From Buxus sempervirens (Eukaryota > Streptophyta > Magnoliopsida > Buxales > Buxaceae), in NCBI GenBank assembly GCA_947561395.2, contig OX387186.1:45403220-45467219 (forward strand): DNA of 64,000 nucleotides, given 5' to 3'. Numbering within the stretch: the first letter of the stretch is position 1; each line of letters starts with the position of its first letter. The notes under the pieces were generated by a model. It did no database searches. It worked only from the letters and a program-made list of their open reading frames with translations, and was not told the DNA's origin. This document shows, piece after piece, positions 24,178-36,157 of the stretch. The position numbers were made by a program, and so were the translations under genes.

Positions 24178-27100
24178 TTAATGTACAAGTTTTCTATAGA
24201 CAATCTTCCGTTGTACTTGGATGTTTAAGATGGCCTTCAGCTTCTTCACCTTGCTATCAAGCTAAGAATGTCGGAGTTGTGAATCATACCTATAAACAAT
24301 GCAATCACAAATTTATGTACGCACCTTAATGTGATTAGTTTCAAATAACCTTGTTATTGAACATGAGACAAATAGGTCTTACCTCTTCAGCTTCTTCACT
24401 AGTCTCCTCATCATTTGTGTTTGCTGCCTTAGAAAAAACGATGTCCCGCACTTGGTTTGAAGGGTGATTAACGAATTCAACAAGGAACTTATCCCTAAAG
24501 TGTGCGATATTACTCTGAATTCATAGAAGCCATACTTATGTGTTACTAGCGACGTACTTACTAACTATAATTCTAAAAAAACATTTAAGTTATATACGCA
24601 CCTGATCAAATGCTGGAGACAAGGTGCTGCCATTCCACACCTCCATGAATTTCATCATGAAGACACCACAATCATACCTAACAGTATATAATCACATCAC
24701 TTGTAAGAAGCTAACATATGTATGAAGCGAAACAAACCTAACGGCTTACCCGTTGGTTTGGTGTGGGACCTTAACCTGCCGCAACTCCCACAGTAAAAGT
24801 GGAAATTCATCACCACCTCCGAAGTAATGTAAGATCTTATCCAACATCTGTATCTACAAGTGATGAAGCGAGTGTCAATATGATAAGTGTTGTAAATGGT
24901 ATGAGAAAATTTCATTAATATAAAAATTACCTGTGTTTCAATTATGGATTGATGTTCCGCACGACGCACCCCATCCATTGAGTCAAGCACCTCCACTCTC
25001 CGCTCTTTTAGGTTTACAACTAAAAGAAACCAATGATTGCGCAGATACATGGGAACAAAAATCTACATACAAGTAAGACAACCTTATAAGTAAAAACCGA
25101 TTATAGACTGCTAAGTAAGGATAAAAGCATAAAAAATCTGCACCAAGCTTCTTGTGAAGGTGGCACATTGCATCCCAAGAAACTTACAAGATTGCATGCA
25201 ACCACTGAATACCCTAGTCGCTGTGGATCGAAGTAAGGACGCAAGACTTCGGTGGAACCACGATCAATATTCATTATCCACTCCTGCATAATATATGGAA
25301 GGAAATTTTATTCATTAGTCTGGCCTTGAATAACAACAATTGTACATTCATAAGGACTACTAGTGCCATCACAAAAAGTCCTTACACAAACATATGTGGG
25401 GCAATAATGTCGGCTGACTTTGCGGCTAGTCGACAATTGTTGGTTCTTCATAAGACATGCTCCAAAAGCATTGATAACCTATAAAAAAAAATACCATGAG
25501 CAATGACAAGGTGCTGCTGAACAACCAATATATTATTCATAAGATAGGCTTTGCATACCACACTATTAACATGTTTGTTGTCTAACAAACATGCCAATTC
25601 AGATGCCGATCCATAGATGGAATCAAATTTGAATATAATTTCACTGAAAAAAAACGATGAGGAATTATTCACTACGATTTATAATACATAAATAACATTT
25701 ATAAGTTAGTTTAGAAATATTATCTTACTCAGAATGTTTGTTTCGGCGAACGTATTGTAGGACTGAGCTTCCTTCTGGGCCCAATCGAAGACGGAAGCGA
25801 AGGCCAATATATGGAGTGCGACAATGTCTCACACGTGACTTCTTGCGTAACCCTCTTCGAGGTTTGGTTACCTCGGTCCTGGTGCTGCTTCGAGACAGAA
25901 CTGTCGCCACCTCATCCACTGGCATTTTATCTTTCTGTACCTTCGCAAACACCACCGTGTCGAAAACGGTGGTATGATCACCGCTCTCGTGGGTGCTATG
26001 ATGGGAGGGTGCCATCTTTGCTTCATCAGGAACATCGGGCATGGAGCAATCGGGAGCATCCATATGATCAGGGCTCTCACATCGCACGTGGATATCGGAG
26101 GGGTCGACGGTTTCCCTTGACTTCACGTGATTTAGCATCTCGCTATAAGTGTCCAATATCTTCGTGAGATGACCTTGAATAACCTGGAATACACAACACC
26201 CAATCATAAAACATGCGGAGGTGTTCTTAATAAGAAAATGTTAGGTATATTACAAAAAAAAAAAAAAACCCAATCTTACAGGATCTGGATCTCCACGAAA
26301 TTGCCCAAGATCAATGAAATTTAGTTCATGTGCTTCGCTTGATGCATCATCTTCCACACGGCTCTTAACACGGTGCTCAACCACCTACAATATTTAACGT
26401 GTATATTAGTGAGTACATAGAAATGTTGAGTTATTTGAAAAATTGACAACAAAACCTACAATAATCAGTTCAACTCAAATATATATATATATATATGTAT
26501 ACCTTCCCGTTTCCATAACCACCGAGCGCCATTTCATCTTTTTCCCTTTGGAAAAGCAATGCATCCGTCCACGCTGCCATACGTGGAGTAGTGGGAGGTG
26601 TTGCTTGACCAACAATCATCCGATCGTAATACAAATACTAAGCAACGATCGAATTATCATTAGACGCACTATCATTATCATAAGCTAGAGTAAACAAGCC
26701 AATGCATGTATTAAATACTATACATACCTGTAAAAATAATAAACAGCCATTGACACATTTCCGTTTGCCCATTTGAAACTCGGCTACGTGATGCATCAAT
26801 GTGTCTAAAAGATACTTTCCCCAGTTGTAACCTCCTATCCTCTCTACATTGGCCAGCAATGGAAGATAGGATGCACTCACATCAATCATTGAAGATGGAC
26901 TTACTAAGGTCGTCAATGAATATAATACAAAAGAACGGATCCACTCATGATCGTTCTTTGGGCTCTTCAAGCTCTTCTCAACATTCTCAATAGGGATGCT
27001 TCCATTTCGTACCCCATAAAATCTATGCAACTCTGTCATATCAGGGATTTCTAATTTAAATGTATCAACATCTATCCCCTGTATGGGTAATCCAATTATA

Positions 27101-28104
27101 ATCTTCACGTCATGTGTGTCAAAGAAAATATTCTGGGCCCCAACTCTGATACATCTCTTCTTAGTATCTACATTCGGAAGAATCCAACGACAGAGTCGCC
27201 GATAAAGCTTTGTCGCATGTAAATTCAGTAAGCAGTGAAAGCCACTATCTCTAAGGCATTGCTCCTGAGAAGCGGTGAATGAAATACCGTGCATAAACAT
27301 AATGAAACGTCCAGGTGAACAACGTGTCTGTATCTCAGCCTACAAAAAACAAAGGTAAAACAAAAGAATATATCAGTCTCAACTAATTATCTACAATAAT
27401 TCCAATTATAGATAAGAAATTTCACGAACCTGTTGTTTTTTTCGCAGCCCTTGTTGTGGGATAGCCCTCTTGTATTCGTCCCACTCAAGCCGTGACGCTC
27501 GCTTAAATTCTTCTTTCTCGGCTTGATTCATGGACCTCCATGCTCCAACAGCATCCACGAATAACTGAAATGCAATAACTAAATAGATAAATTCATTTGA
27601 ATAGGATCGACGAAGTGCAAAATAAATAAAATAAAGGATGTTCCTTAACCGTTACCATTGATAATGCCTACCTGCTGCTTCGTCGGGATTTGTTCACCTT
27701 TAATACGATTTTTTATTATTTCACATAATATTCCCTAAAAGAACAAAAGGAAAATCATGGCCAATAATATATTAAGAATTACAAGGATGCAAAAGGAATT
27801 AAAATAACCATCATCTTGACAACCATACCCAAACTTATACAAAGAAAATGATCCAAAATATTGGATTGCTTCCATGCTTACTTGTAGAACAAAACAAATA
27901 AATAAGTGAAGGAAACTTTACCTGAAGTGTAGCCAACTGTTGCGTGGCTGTTTTTTTCCTGTTGATGCTGATCCAACAGTTTCCATTGTAGTAGTCAAAC
28001 TTTTCTTGCACATTAACAAAAGCAATTTCACAATTCCAATTTCCAGCTTCAAGCAAAAAACTCTCATTAAAGCCAACAACATCACGCAACAGAGGAATTT
28101 TCAA
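24178..28104 (-). CDS. Ulp1-like cysteine protease (peptidase C48) gene, transposon-associated, 15 exons
   Basis: Ulp1-type proteases cleave SUMO conjugates; those carried by plant transposons have no proven substrate. Exons: about 28104–27922, 27734–27672, 27564–27430, 27339–26728, 26637–26503, 26384–26280, 26183–25729, 25643–25559, 25478–25386, 25283–25188, 25062–24931, 24853–24750, 24677–24602, 24514–24383, 24261–24178. All introns are GT–AG, all phases agree, and about 829 codons read through without a stop. Exon 4 encodes the large N-terminal domain found in transposon Ulp1 proteins (IIIGLPIQGIDVD…LLFLQ). Catalytic residues look complete: His in RNHW, Asp in VLDSMDG, Gln in PHQTNG, Cys in YDCGVF. 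The 5' end is unresolved: exon 1 has no in-frame ATG, and a 15-bp motif there is repeated just upstream (28063 and 28118). Confidence 0.85.
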
Positions 28105-29730
28105 ATAAAGACAAAACTCTCATTAAAAGCCTTTGTATTTACAACCCTTTAGGATAGGATTTACATGGGGTTATATCAATCAATCCACTTTATCAAATTG
28201 AGAAGGAGTAAGTCCAAACTAGTGGACCATTTTGTTATATAAAACTCCACTAATTAAATGTAATAAAAATAATCTATTCTTTCAATTGAAACCAACGAAA
28301 TCATTATAATACAAACGATTTGCATCTCTTTTTCCTTCAATTTCAACTGTAAAAATCTTAATAGTAATTAACAAGGTAGACAATAGAATTGGTCATTCGA
28401 GCCAATTGAGCAAATCTTAGGTCTGGGTATGTTGTTGATTGTCAAGGGTGGCTATGTGTTATGCAAAACACTAACATCAAGCTCTTTCGTATAGGGATCC
28501 TGAAAGTGAAATTCAGAGACTCCTGAACCTATCCTTCGTTTGGGATCAACCCTTTTTCCTAAGCAATGTTTCCCAATTGCTCAATGCTCATGAGTTATCT
28601 TCAAAGAGATTTTCTTAGGCCTAAGTTATATGAAGCATGTAACCTCACCGTGCATTGTTCAATTAGACAGAGCCCTGTCCAGTTGATTCACCAAAAGAGG
28701 TTCTCTCTTGGGATGACTCCTAGTAGACAAAGCTACAAGTAGAATCAAGTAATTGAATCACAAGCATTTTTTTTTATCAAGTCACCATCCCACCCCTTCT
28801 TCAGTGACTGGTGATGACTTTTGTATAGCTGTATAATTAATTGGTTATAAACATCCAACTGCTAAAGATGTTGGGTGAGATTTATTCATCTCCTCTATTG
28901 GAAATTACAAATCCAGCGTATGATAATTGAATTTATGCATATCAACATCCAACGTAAGATAATTGAAAACTAAAGATGTTAGAATTCAAAATATTTTAAT
29001 GCAAAAAAAAGGAAAAATAAGAAAAAGAAAAACAACTGAAGAACTTAACAAAAATTCACTGTAGAAATTATATCATGCTAGATTTTGTAGTTTTGGATGC
29101 AAGCAACAAAATGATGCAGATGTTTCTTGGCAAGGTAAGAGCTGTCATGTGAAATAAGCATAATATTAAATCCTTTAAGCATAAATATGTAATATGTTCA
29201 GAAGGAAGTGTGAATTTTCCTAGATATTTGCAGGTTCTAGCACTAAGATGCAAATTAACAAATCAAGAACCTAATCTAATTTAGACTTAGATGACACTGA
29301 CATGGGCAGCATGCTACCCATTGCAGTATATGAATTTGGTTTAATAATGGGATTATATTTATCCTTCTCCAACAATTAACAACAAATGGGTTATTTTTTT
29401 AATAAAGGAAAGGCAATAGTTTAGTTTATTATATCATCCTCTGTGCCCTACTATTTTTATTTTGTTTTACTGGCAAATGCTTGAAAATATTCGTTCAATA
29501 TTACTAAGGGCATTGGTAGATAGCTGATGATTAATAATGAATAAACATGATCGTGAAGGTACTTTTCTAGGTGGATAATTAGGTATCAAAGGCACAGTTT
29601 GTCAGCTATGTTATGTCTCTAATCTTACTTTCTTCATGCTGTAAGATGATTTTTTTTTAAACAATGAGGTTCATATATTTAGTAATGGAAAAATATGGCT
29701 TAATAAAGGTTTTAACTTCTTATCTTGCAG
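28105..29730. other. Intergenic DNA, nothing recognised
   Basis: No gene, RNA or bounded repeat recognised on either strand between the protease gene and the Rab fragment. Confidence 0.5.
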
Positions 29731-29796
29731 CTGAACAGGAAAGATTCAGAACACTAACGAGCTCATACTACAGAGGAGCACAAGGGATCATTATGG
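29731..29796 (+). pseudogene. Single exon of a Rab GTPase (RabC/Rab18-like) gene
   Basis: A 66-bp exon flanked by a consensus acceptor (TATCTTGCAG) and donor (G|GTATGA), encoding EQERFRTLTSSYYRGAQGII, the switch II segment of plant RabC/Rab18 GTPases. The DTAGQ glycine is a glutamate here. No other Rab exon is visible in several kilobases either side, so it is a gene fragment, probably captured by a transposable element. Confidence 0.85.
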
Positions 29797-30702
29797 GTAT
29801 GAAATTTCTTCATCTTCACTCATTAACGTATCATTTTTCTTGTTTTTATATTAGCATTATATAGTCTCTGTGCTTTAATGAGGGAAAGGAACTACTTTGA
29901 ATTTAGATTGAAGATCTCAACTTGGCATGGCTAATTAAAAGTGACTGTATAATGTTATTTCAGTTTATTCTACAATCAACAATCAGACAGACATCTTTGA
30001 ATTCCTTATGTAAAGATGATCCAAAGGAACCAGGCTTTGCATTCTGTACTGTGCATCACAAGGCTCAAAATGCCATCTCATCACTTTGACAATAGCCGTA
30101 GAGAATAAACTATTTCACTGAGAAGAATGTCTCTAAAGTGTGCTTCGACATGATTTCCAGTATGTGTTTTGATTTGTTTTGAGCCTAACAAGGCTTTTTA
30201 AATAGTTATTTTCCTAGACGATAGAATTTCTCATCATCTAATTAATAAATTTATTGTTCCTTAGCAATTAATAGGTATCTATTCAATTAGATGTCATCCT
30301 CTTTAGTTCACAAGCTGACTCACTAGCCCATTGACCCATTTGACTCTTTCAAACCTTAGGTCAATGTATCAAAATTGAATCCTCTATTATCATCAAATCC
30401 CATAACATGGCCTCCACACCTTAAGGACCACCAATATACCACTCCCCTCGAAAAAGAGGTCTCTTATGGGACAGATATCTTTTCAGTAAGTATAATATGT
30501 TTCAATAAAAAAAGAAAAAAAACCATAAGAAAGCGAAAGAGAAAGGTCTCGGTTGGGACAAAAAGATATCCTCTTTGATTGGGGTCTCAAAGTCTATCTA
30601 GCACAAATATTGATCGTTAATGTGTGAAACTTAGAAAAATTATAGAAATGCAAGATATTGGACTTTCATGATCAGAATTTTGGATTTTTACAATGCTTTA
30701 TT
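29797..30702. other. Intergenic DNA, nothing recognised
   Basis: No further Rab exon and no other gene recognised. Confidence 0.5.
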
Positions 30703-30707
30703 AGAGA

Positions 30708-32740
30708 TGTGCGCACCTCGAGAGCGGTGAAAAAGCGTGTTACATGTATTATGGAGTCGCCACTACCTGAAATGGTGCAGGTAAACACCTTGTTGATTTT
30801 CGGTCTGCACCAGTGATTCCGAATAAGTGACCCGATTACAACCCAGGGAAGTCTTTGAACATCCTGGGTTGCCCCACCGAAATGGGTTCCCTTAAATTAG
30901 TTGAATATTCAAAAGGCTCTCTTATTTATTATTTTTATTTTTTTATCATTTTAAGTGTACAACAAATATTAATCTATATGTACAAGGCCTCCACAAAATT
31001 ACATCGAAAGTAAAGCAATATGAACAAAACGAAACCATGCTAAAACAATTTTCAACCACAAGAAAAAATCATCGTTTCAATGCTTGTTTCATTTGCTTTT
31101 TCCCTTTCTTATTATTTATTATTTTTGTTTTGTTTTGTTTTCTATTGTTTTTATCATGCAAGATTAACTAATTACTAATTTACAAGGCAAGAAAATGAGA
31201 CCACCTGAACTACTTTTAACCATGGCCTAATTACTAATTTACAAAGGAAACAAAAAAAATGAAACAACCTGAATTACTGCGCTATCCACATTCAAAGATT
31301 CATATCTCCCTCAATTCTTAACCAAATTGTGCGAAATTTGATTCCTTAGAATCATGAATTTAAACACTAAAATAATCTACAGCAGTTTTCAAAAATTCAT
31401 TTTCATTTAAGAGATATGAAGTTCCAAAATTTACTGTTAGACATTTCCAATTGAAAATCTGAACCAAAGAAAATTAAAAATAAAATACCTACTCATAGTG
31501 TAAGGTCTCAAGCATATTTTTAGATTAAACTAAAATAAAAATACCACAAATCTCATGAAGAACTCCAGACTTGAATCAAACTAGAACTAGGTGAAAAAAA
31601 TTGGTTTATCTGGAAAACAAGTGCAAACCTAATGCAGGAAAAAAAATTCAGAACTTTACATCTTTGTCTTTTTTTTTTTACATGATAAAATTACCCAAAG
31701 CCATCAAACATATATACATGTCTCTCATCAATCATGTAATCTTATCTCAAAAATTGTAATGAAAGAGAGGTCCCATACAATGTATTAAACAAATGACTCA
31801 CCTATTATGGATTGACACTTCAAATCAGGTCTTGTAACCTTGATGTGTCTTGAACAGCAGTTTTCCTTTCTCCCTCCTTGCAAGTAGACGTCCCTCTTAT
31901 TTTCTCCACTTCTTCCTACTTGCTGCTTTTTCTTTCAAAGAACTCTCTTACTTTTTCTCCTCTCTTTTGCTCCCAACTTCAAGCCCTTTTATAAAGAATT
32001 CCCAACCCTTCAAATTCTTAACCCCTAACATTTCTTCTTCCTCTCCTAAACCTCTTCTCTCCCTAACTTCCTCTCTTAAACACCTAAACTCCTAACTCCT
32101 CATCTTCCTCTCTTAAACATCTAACCCTTCCTCTTCCTCTCTTAAACCCTTAACTCTTCCTCTTCCTCTTCCTCTCTTAAACACCCACATTTATTTAGGT
32201 TTGGTCAAAGTCTATTTTGTCCCACATTTTTATTAGGCTTATATATTTTTTTTAAAGCTTTGTCTCAATATCTCAAGAGAATATGAGTTGGACAAATTCG
32301 TCCAACTCATTTCTCTTTGTTTATTTTTATTATTATTACTTTTTTAATCTTAAACTTTTATTAACTTTGTTATTTATTTGCATAAGAAACCCCATTAGGA
32401 AACTTACTTATTTACTAAAACAACCCACAAATTTTTAATTTTTCATTGGTTACATGGCAGCCATCATGGCGTACACGTGGCTGCCATGTGGCATCCAATT
32501 TCTGTTTTGTAAAAATCCCCAAACTACCCTTTATTTCTTTTATTCATAACTTAGCCGTTTGACATCCGATTTGAGCACAGTTTGGTGCATCGGAATCAGC
32601 TCAAAATTCTCTTTATTATAGACTTGTTATTTCAAAAAGACGGGTCCACTATAAAAACCTCAATTTATGTGTCCACATATATGCCAGTTTAAGATATGCT
32701 TCTTGGGCAATTTTATAGTGCAAAAATGGGGTGCTGACAA
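30708..32740. mobile_element. Solo LTR, 2,033 bp
   Basis: Starts TGTGCGCACC and ends GGGGTGCTGACA, imperfect inverted ends. It is flanked by AGAGA (30703–30707) and AGAGC (32741–32745), a 5-bp duplication with one mismatch. GGAGTCGCCACTACCTGAAA near 30750 is a phrase common in dicot gypsy LTRs. No protein domains inside; 31850–32190 is a CT-rich stretch of TCTTCCTCTCTTAAA-type repeats. Confidence 0.7.
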
Positions 32741-32924
32741 GAGCAAAATTTATACACTTTTTAATTTGAAAATATCTTGGCATAGGAACCTTAACAAGGT
32801 GGTTACCTAACTCTATTCCGCCAGTTTCTCTATTTTCATTTATTTTTTCTTGGAGTGTTTTAGGATTTTTAATCAATTCAAATACAATACTTCTATGTTC
32901 TTCGGAGGATTTGAAGTAATCCAT
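32741..32924 (-). other. Unrecognised ORF fragment next to the solo LTR
   Basis: From an ATG at 32924 the minus frame reads about 60 residues of protein-like composition (FELIKNPKTLQEKINENRET, GGIELGNHLVKVPMPRYFQ), then enters the solo LTR. No family recognised. Reading past the LTR meets stops at once, so it is at best a fragment. Confidence 0.25.
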
Positions 32925-34106
32925 ATGTTATGGAGACCTAGATCTTAAGGAGGATCATTGAGTTAAATAGACTCTACGATGAAAAGAATAAGAACTTAAT
33001 TATCTAAAGGAACTTATTAGGCATAAAATAAGAGACTTGAGACTAAAAGATGATATAATCCAGTATTAGTGAGGATATTATCAGAATGAATCTCACCCAA
33101 AGATTTGATTCTTCAACAAAATCGAAAGAATCAATGGTGGCATCATTTTTTCTATATATCCCACTTTCTTAGTCTTTCACCACTGCCTAATTTCCATGTC
33201 TTACACACCCACTTCCCTTTTTTTAAACAAGCAACACTGGGGGAATGACTGCATTATTACAGTTCGGCTCTATACTAGATCAGTCTCTGTCTTATCTGAT
33301 TACAGCTCGGCATACATGTCATCATTTTGCCACATGTACCATAAGCTTGTAAGGCAACCACAAATTCAAATATGTTGATTTTTCACTTGAAGTTGAGCAT
33401 TTTTAAAATATTGACTTACCAAAGATGATCACATGCTAATCTGGGTAACAGTCACGGCAATAAATATAGATGGTGATATAACTTCTGATGGCGTTGAAGT
33501 TTGTTGTTCAGGTTATATTTTATTTATATTGAAATTTTAGTTGGAGCAGAAATCTGATCACAAGCAATGAGAATTGCATGCTTGTCTTTTTTCCTTTTGT
33601 ATCAAATGGCATTGCATGCAAGGAGTTACATTTCTGATTTCACCAGCATATCATCGGCAACATCCATTTAAGGGAAAATTCCCTAGAGTTCCCCAATGAG
33701 AAGAAATGGGGGAAATATGTGGTTTTCTTTTCTTTTCCTTTTTTTTTTGTGTTTAATTCATGTATAATGTATCGGTGTGAAAAAAATTGAAGCATAGAAA
33801 TGTATGTATAAGTCATTTCATAAATTTTGCATACAAAAAATCAAGGGAAATGAAATGATACTAATCAAGTCAACACTTACAAATCAGTTAAAGAGTATAA
33901 TACAATTACAGTCATATATCTTGTACATTCCTCATCTAAACGTAGATTAGAAATGAGATCCACGAAGAAATTGCATTAAAATGAGGAGAATAATGAAGAA
34001 ACGAAGAAAATGACGGAATTTCATGATTTTTGGGCAAAATTCCATCGAAATGACCATAAATAGGGTCATTTCAACCCTTATGTGGCTTGAAATCCCTTCA
34101 TGCTGC
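32925..34106. other. Intergenic DNA, nothing recognised
   Basis: No gene, RNA or repeat of known class recognised. Confidence 0.5.
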
Positions 34107-34215
34107 CAATTTCAACGGCATGTTGGGAAATATGTCGCAAGGGGCTTTCTCCTTGCATTTCATGCCACCAAGCCACCTATAAGGAAATTTCTCCAACATG
34201 CCAGCGAAATTGTAA
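34107..34215. other. Imperfect foldback (inverted repeat, about 110 bp)
   Basis: AATTTCAACGGCATGTTGGG (34107 on) pairs with the complement of the region ending at 34215 (CTCCAACATGCCAGCGAAATT); a second internal pair is ATGTCGCAAGGGG with CTCCTTGCAT. Could be a MITE remnant or a hairpin transcript. Confidence 0.45.
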
Positions 34216-34365
34216 ACCATGATTGCATGGACCTTTATGAGAAGGTCATTGCAGGATTTATTTATTTTTATTAAAGCATGTATCCAAATTATGATGTTGG
34301 GTAATAATAAATCTTTTGATTGCTTCAATAGCCAAAAGACATTATTGAATGGCAGTTAACTGCAT

Positions 34366-34462
34366 ATATTGGTTACAATGATGGATTACAGAATGGTGAG
34401 AAAGCTTATATATTAGGTACAATGATAGATTACAGAATGGTGAGAAAGCTTATATATTAGGG
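34366..34462. repeat. Tandem duplication of a 48-bp unit
   Basis: Two nearly identical copies around 'GATTACAGAATGGTGAGAAA' and 'GCTTATATATTAGG'. Confidence 0.8.
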
Positions 34463-34826
34463 ATTGTATCAGAAGCATGTGGATAACATAACATGCCATC
34501 ATTGCAGATGTTGAGGATATCAATAATAAAACTAATATTTATGAGTGTCATAATTGGCATGCATATCAACAATCATAAAAGAGATGCAAATCGCATGTTA
34601 TTTTTATTGGTTTCAATTGTATGCACTGAAATCATGTGTTGATGAAATGGACACAAATCTACCATCACAAACTCTCTCAAACAAAATGGAGCCAAAACCA
34701 ACGTTTATCACCAATGTTCTTTACTCAAAGCAATCAATAGCAAAAAAACGATTTGAAAATAAAAAATTGTTTGCAACGTACTAGCTAAGTCGTATTTCTC
34801 CGAAAACCTCTCACTTTTGTGTCTTT

Positions 34827-34955
34827 CGTTCGTTGGAGAGGAAAGAAACAAACCAAGAAAGATGCAAACGTTGTTTCTCGTTCGTTGGAGAGAAAGGAGG
34901 TAAACCAAGAAGTTTCGTGCCCTTCGTTCGTTGGAGATGAAGGAGATAAACCAAG
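34827..34955. repeat. Three diverged copies of a CGTTCGTTGGAGA unit
   Basis: TTCGTTCGTTGGAGAGGAAA, TCGTTCGTTGGAGAGAAAGG and TTCGTTCGTTGGAGATGAAG occur about 55 bp apart, each followed by a (G/A)AAACCAAGAAG element. Confidence 0.75.
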
Positions 34956-34959
34956 AAGG

Positions 34960-35290
34960 TTGCAAACATTGAAGAGGAAGGTGGTTTTGCAAACGTTGAA
35001 GGATTTTTTGAAAATCCTCTGGCTCTCACGCTCATCGGAACGAGTATTCAGGGATTGGTCGAGTTCGGATGAATAGGGAGAGGGATGCGACCGGCTGAAC
35101 CATCGCATGGTTCTTATTAACCGGTTGAGACGGCCCGAAAACTAACGGACCATTCTAACGAATGGCATTCAAACGGCCGTCGCCGTTCGCTGAGGAGAGA
35201 GATCGAGGGGGACGCGTGTCGCACAATCGTCGTTCGAATGACAATTCCAACGACGATTCGGTGGAGAGGATGCGGACTGCTTTGATAGCT
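34960..35290 (-). repeat. Right arm of the long inverted repeat
   Basis: Reverse-complement partner of about 8960–9290 (see the left arm). Beyond the matching part, at 35292–35317, lies GCGGCGGTTTAGTGACCGCCGC, a small palindrome resembling the subterminal motifs seen at the CACTA-like end at 37130–37165. Confidence 0.6.
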
Positions 35291-35370
35291 CTAGCGGCGG
35301 TTTAGTGACCGCCGCAATTATGATATGTTTTTTTAAAAAAAATTTATTTAGCCCACACCCCTGCCCCATG

Positions 35371-35395
35371 CCCGTGCCCGTGCCCGTGCCCGTGC
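35371..35395. repeat. CCCGTG hexanucleotide microsatellite
   Basis: Four uninterrupted CCCGTG units within a C-rich region that also has CCTGCCCCATGCC on both sides. Confidence 0.95.
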
Positions 35396-35646
35396 CACAT
35401 GCTCCCATGCCCTGCCCCTTCACCGCAACCGCCCTTCTCTCTATCTCTCCGACCTAAGGGCACTTGGTCTGGTTTCCATGCCATGAGTGGTCATGCCCAT
35501 GTAGCATGTACCGCACACCTCTTTGTTCCTTGACGTCCCCGGAGGCACACACTTGCACGTTAAACAGCACGCCCCGCAAGCTCTCGCATTGCACAACCCT
35601 CCACAATTTACAACCAAAACCCCCAACCCATTATTACAACAACAAA

Positions 35647-36083
35647 TCATGCATTATATACGCCTGATCAATGAAAGAAGAAGACAAAGGGAGAAGAGCA
35701 GAAGAAGAAGACCCACCTATGTCAGTCATAAGCCGTCTGTTTCCGCCTCTAACAACCTGGGGAAAGAACAAAAGCTAGCTAGCATGAGACACATTTCATC
35801 AACTAACTCTTTAGAAAGGCAGAAAAAGAAAGCGCCCTGTAAAGATTTGGCTTTGGGTTTTTAATTACCTGGTTAATCTGGGGAATTTTTTCCTCTGCCT
35901 TATCTAATATTGGATGAAACCTGCAATACGCAGACAGATCAATAAGACTGGTTAGAAGGAAAACAAGCACAATACAGAAAACCTTGCCCAATGCCAACAG
36001 CACTCTCGAGCTTTAGCAGCTTGTACCTCGGCTAAGCAGAATACCAAAACCGCCGTCACGAGAACCACACGCCGTAACTCCAT
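35647..36083 (-). CDS. Possible small secreted protein gene, four exons, unknown family
   Basis: ATG at 36083 starts a clear signal peptide (MELRRVVLVTAVLVFCLAEV, likely cleaved after VQA). Splicing 36083–35983, 35920–35869, 35756–35717 and 35663–35647 uses GT–AG borders throughout, keeps phase and gives 69 residues ending in TGA. The rest reads AKARECCWHWARFHPILDKA, EEKIPQINQVVRGG, NRRLMTDIGVYNA. A TATA box lies about 70 bp upstream. The layout (signal peptide, charged variable middle, RRLM and a tyrosine near the end) faintly recalls tyrosine-sulfated peptide precursors, but no conserved peptide is seen. It lies inside a transposon composite, so it may be a captured gene copy. The exon choice is mine and untested. 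Confidence 0.45.
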
Positions 36084-36150
36084 TGTAGCCCGGAGTGAAG
36101 CTAGCTTTCCGATTACCGAACCGCAATGAAAGCGTTAAGAGCTCCCTCGC

Positions 36151-36157
36151 ATTTATA
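36151..36157 (-). promoter_or_regulatory. TATA box of the small secreted-protein gene
   Basis: TATAAAT on the minus strand, 68 bp upstream of the ATG at 36083, a normal plant spacing for a TATA box plus short leader. Confidence 0.45.

Noticed and set aside
25738-26167. Plus-strand frames opposite exon 7 of the protease gene
   Set aside because: Antisense shadows of a well-supported minus-strand exon.
31850-32095. Serine/leucine/phenylalanine-rich frame resembling a secretory leader
   Set aside because: It is the CT-rich TCTTCCTCTCTTAAA repeat region of a solo LTR.
35717-35756. Exon 3 of the small secreted gene considered as a captured B-type cyclin exon (NRR…DIG)
   Set aside because: The resemblance rests on a handful of residues, and the exon also fits in phase with the signal-peptide exons.
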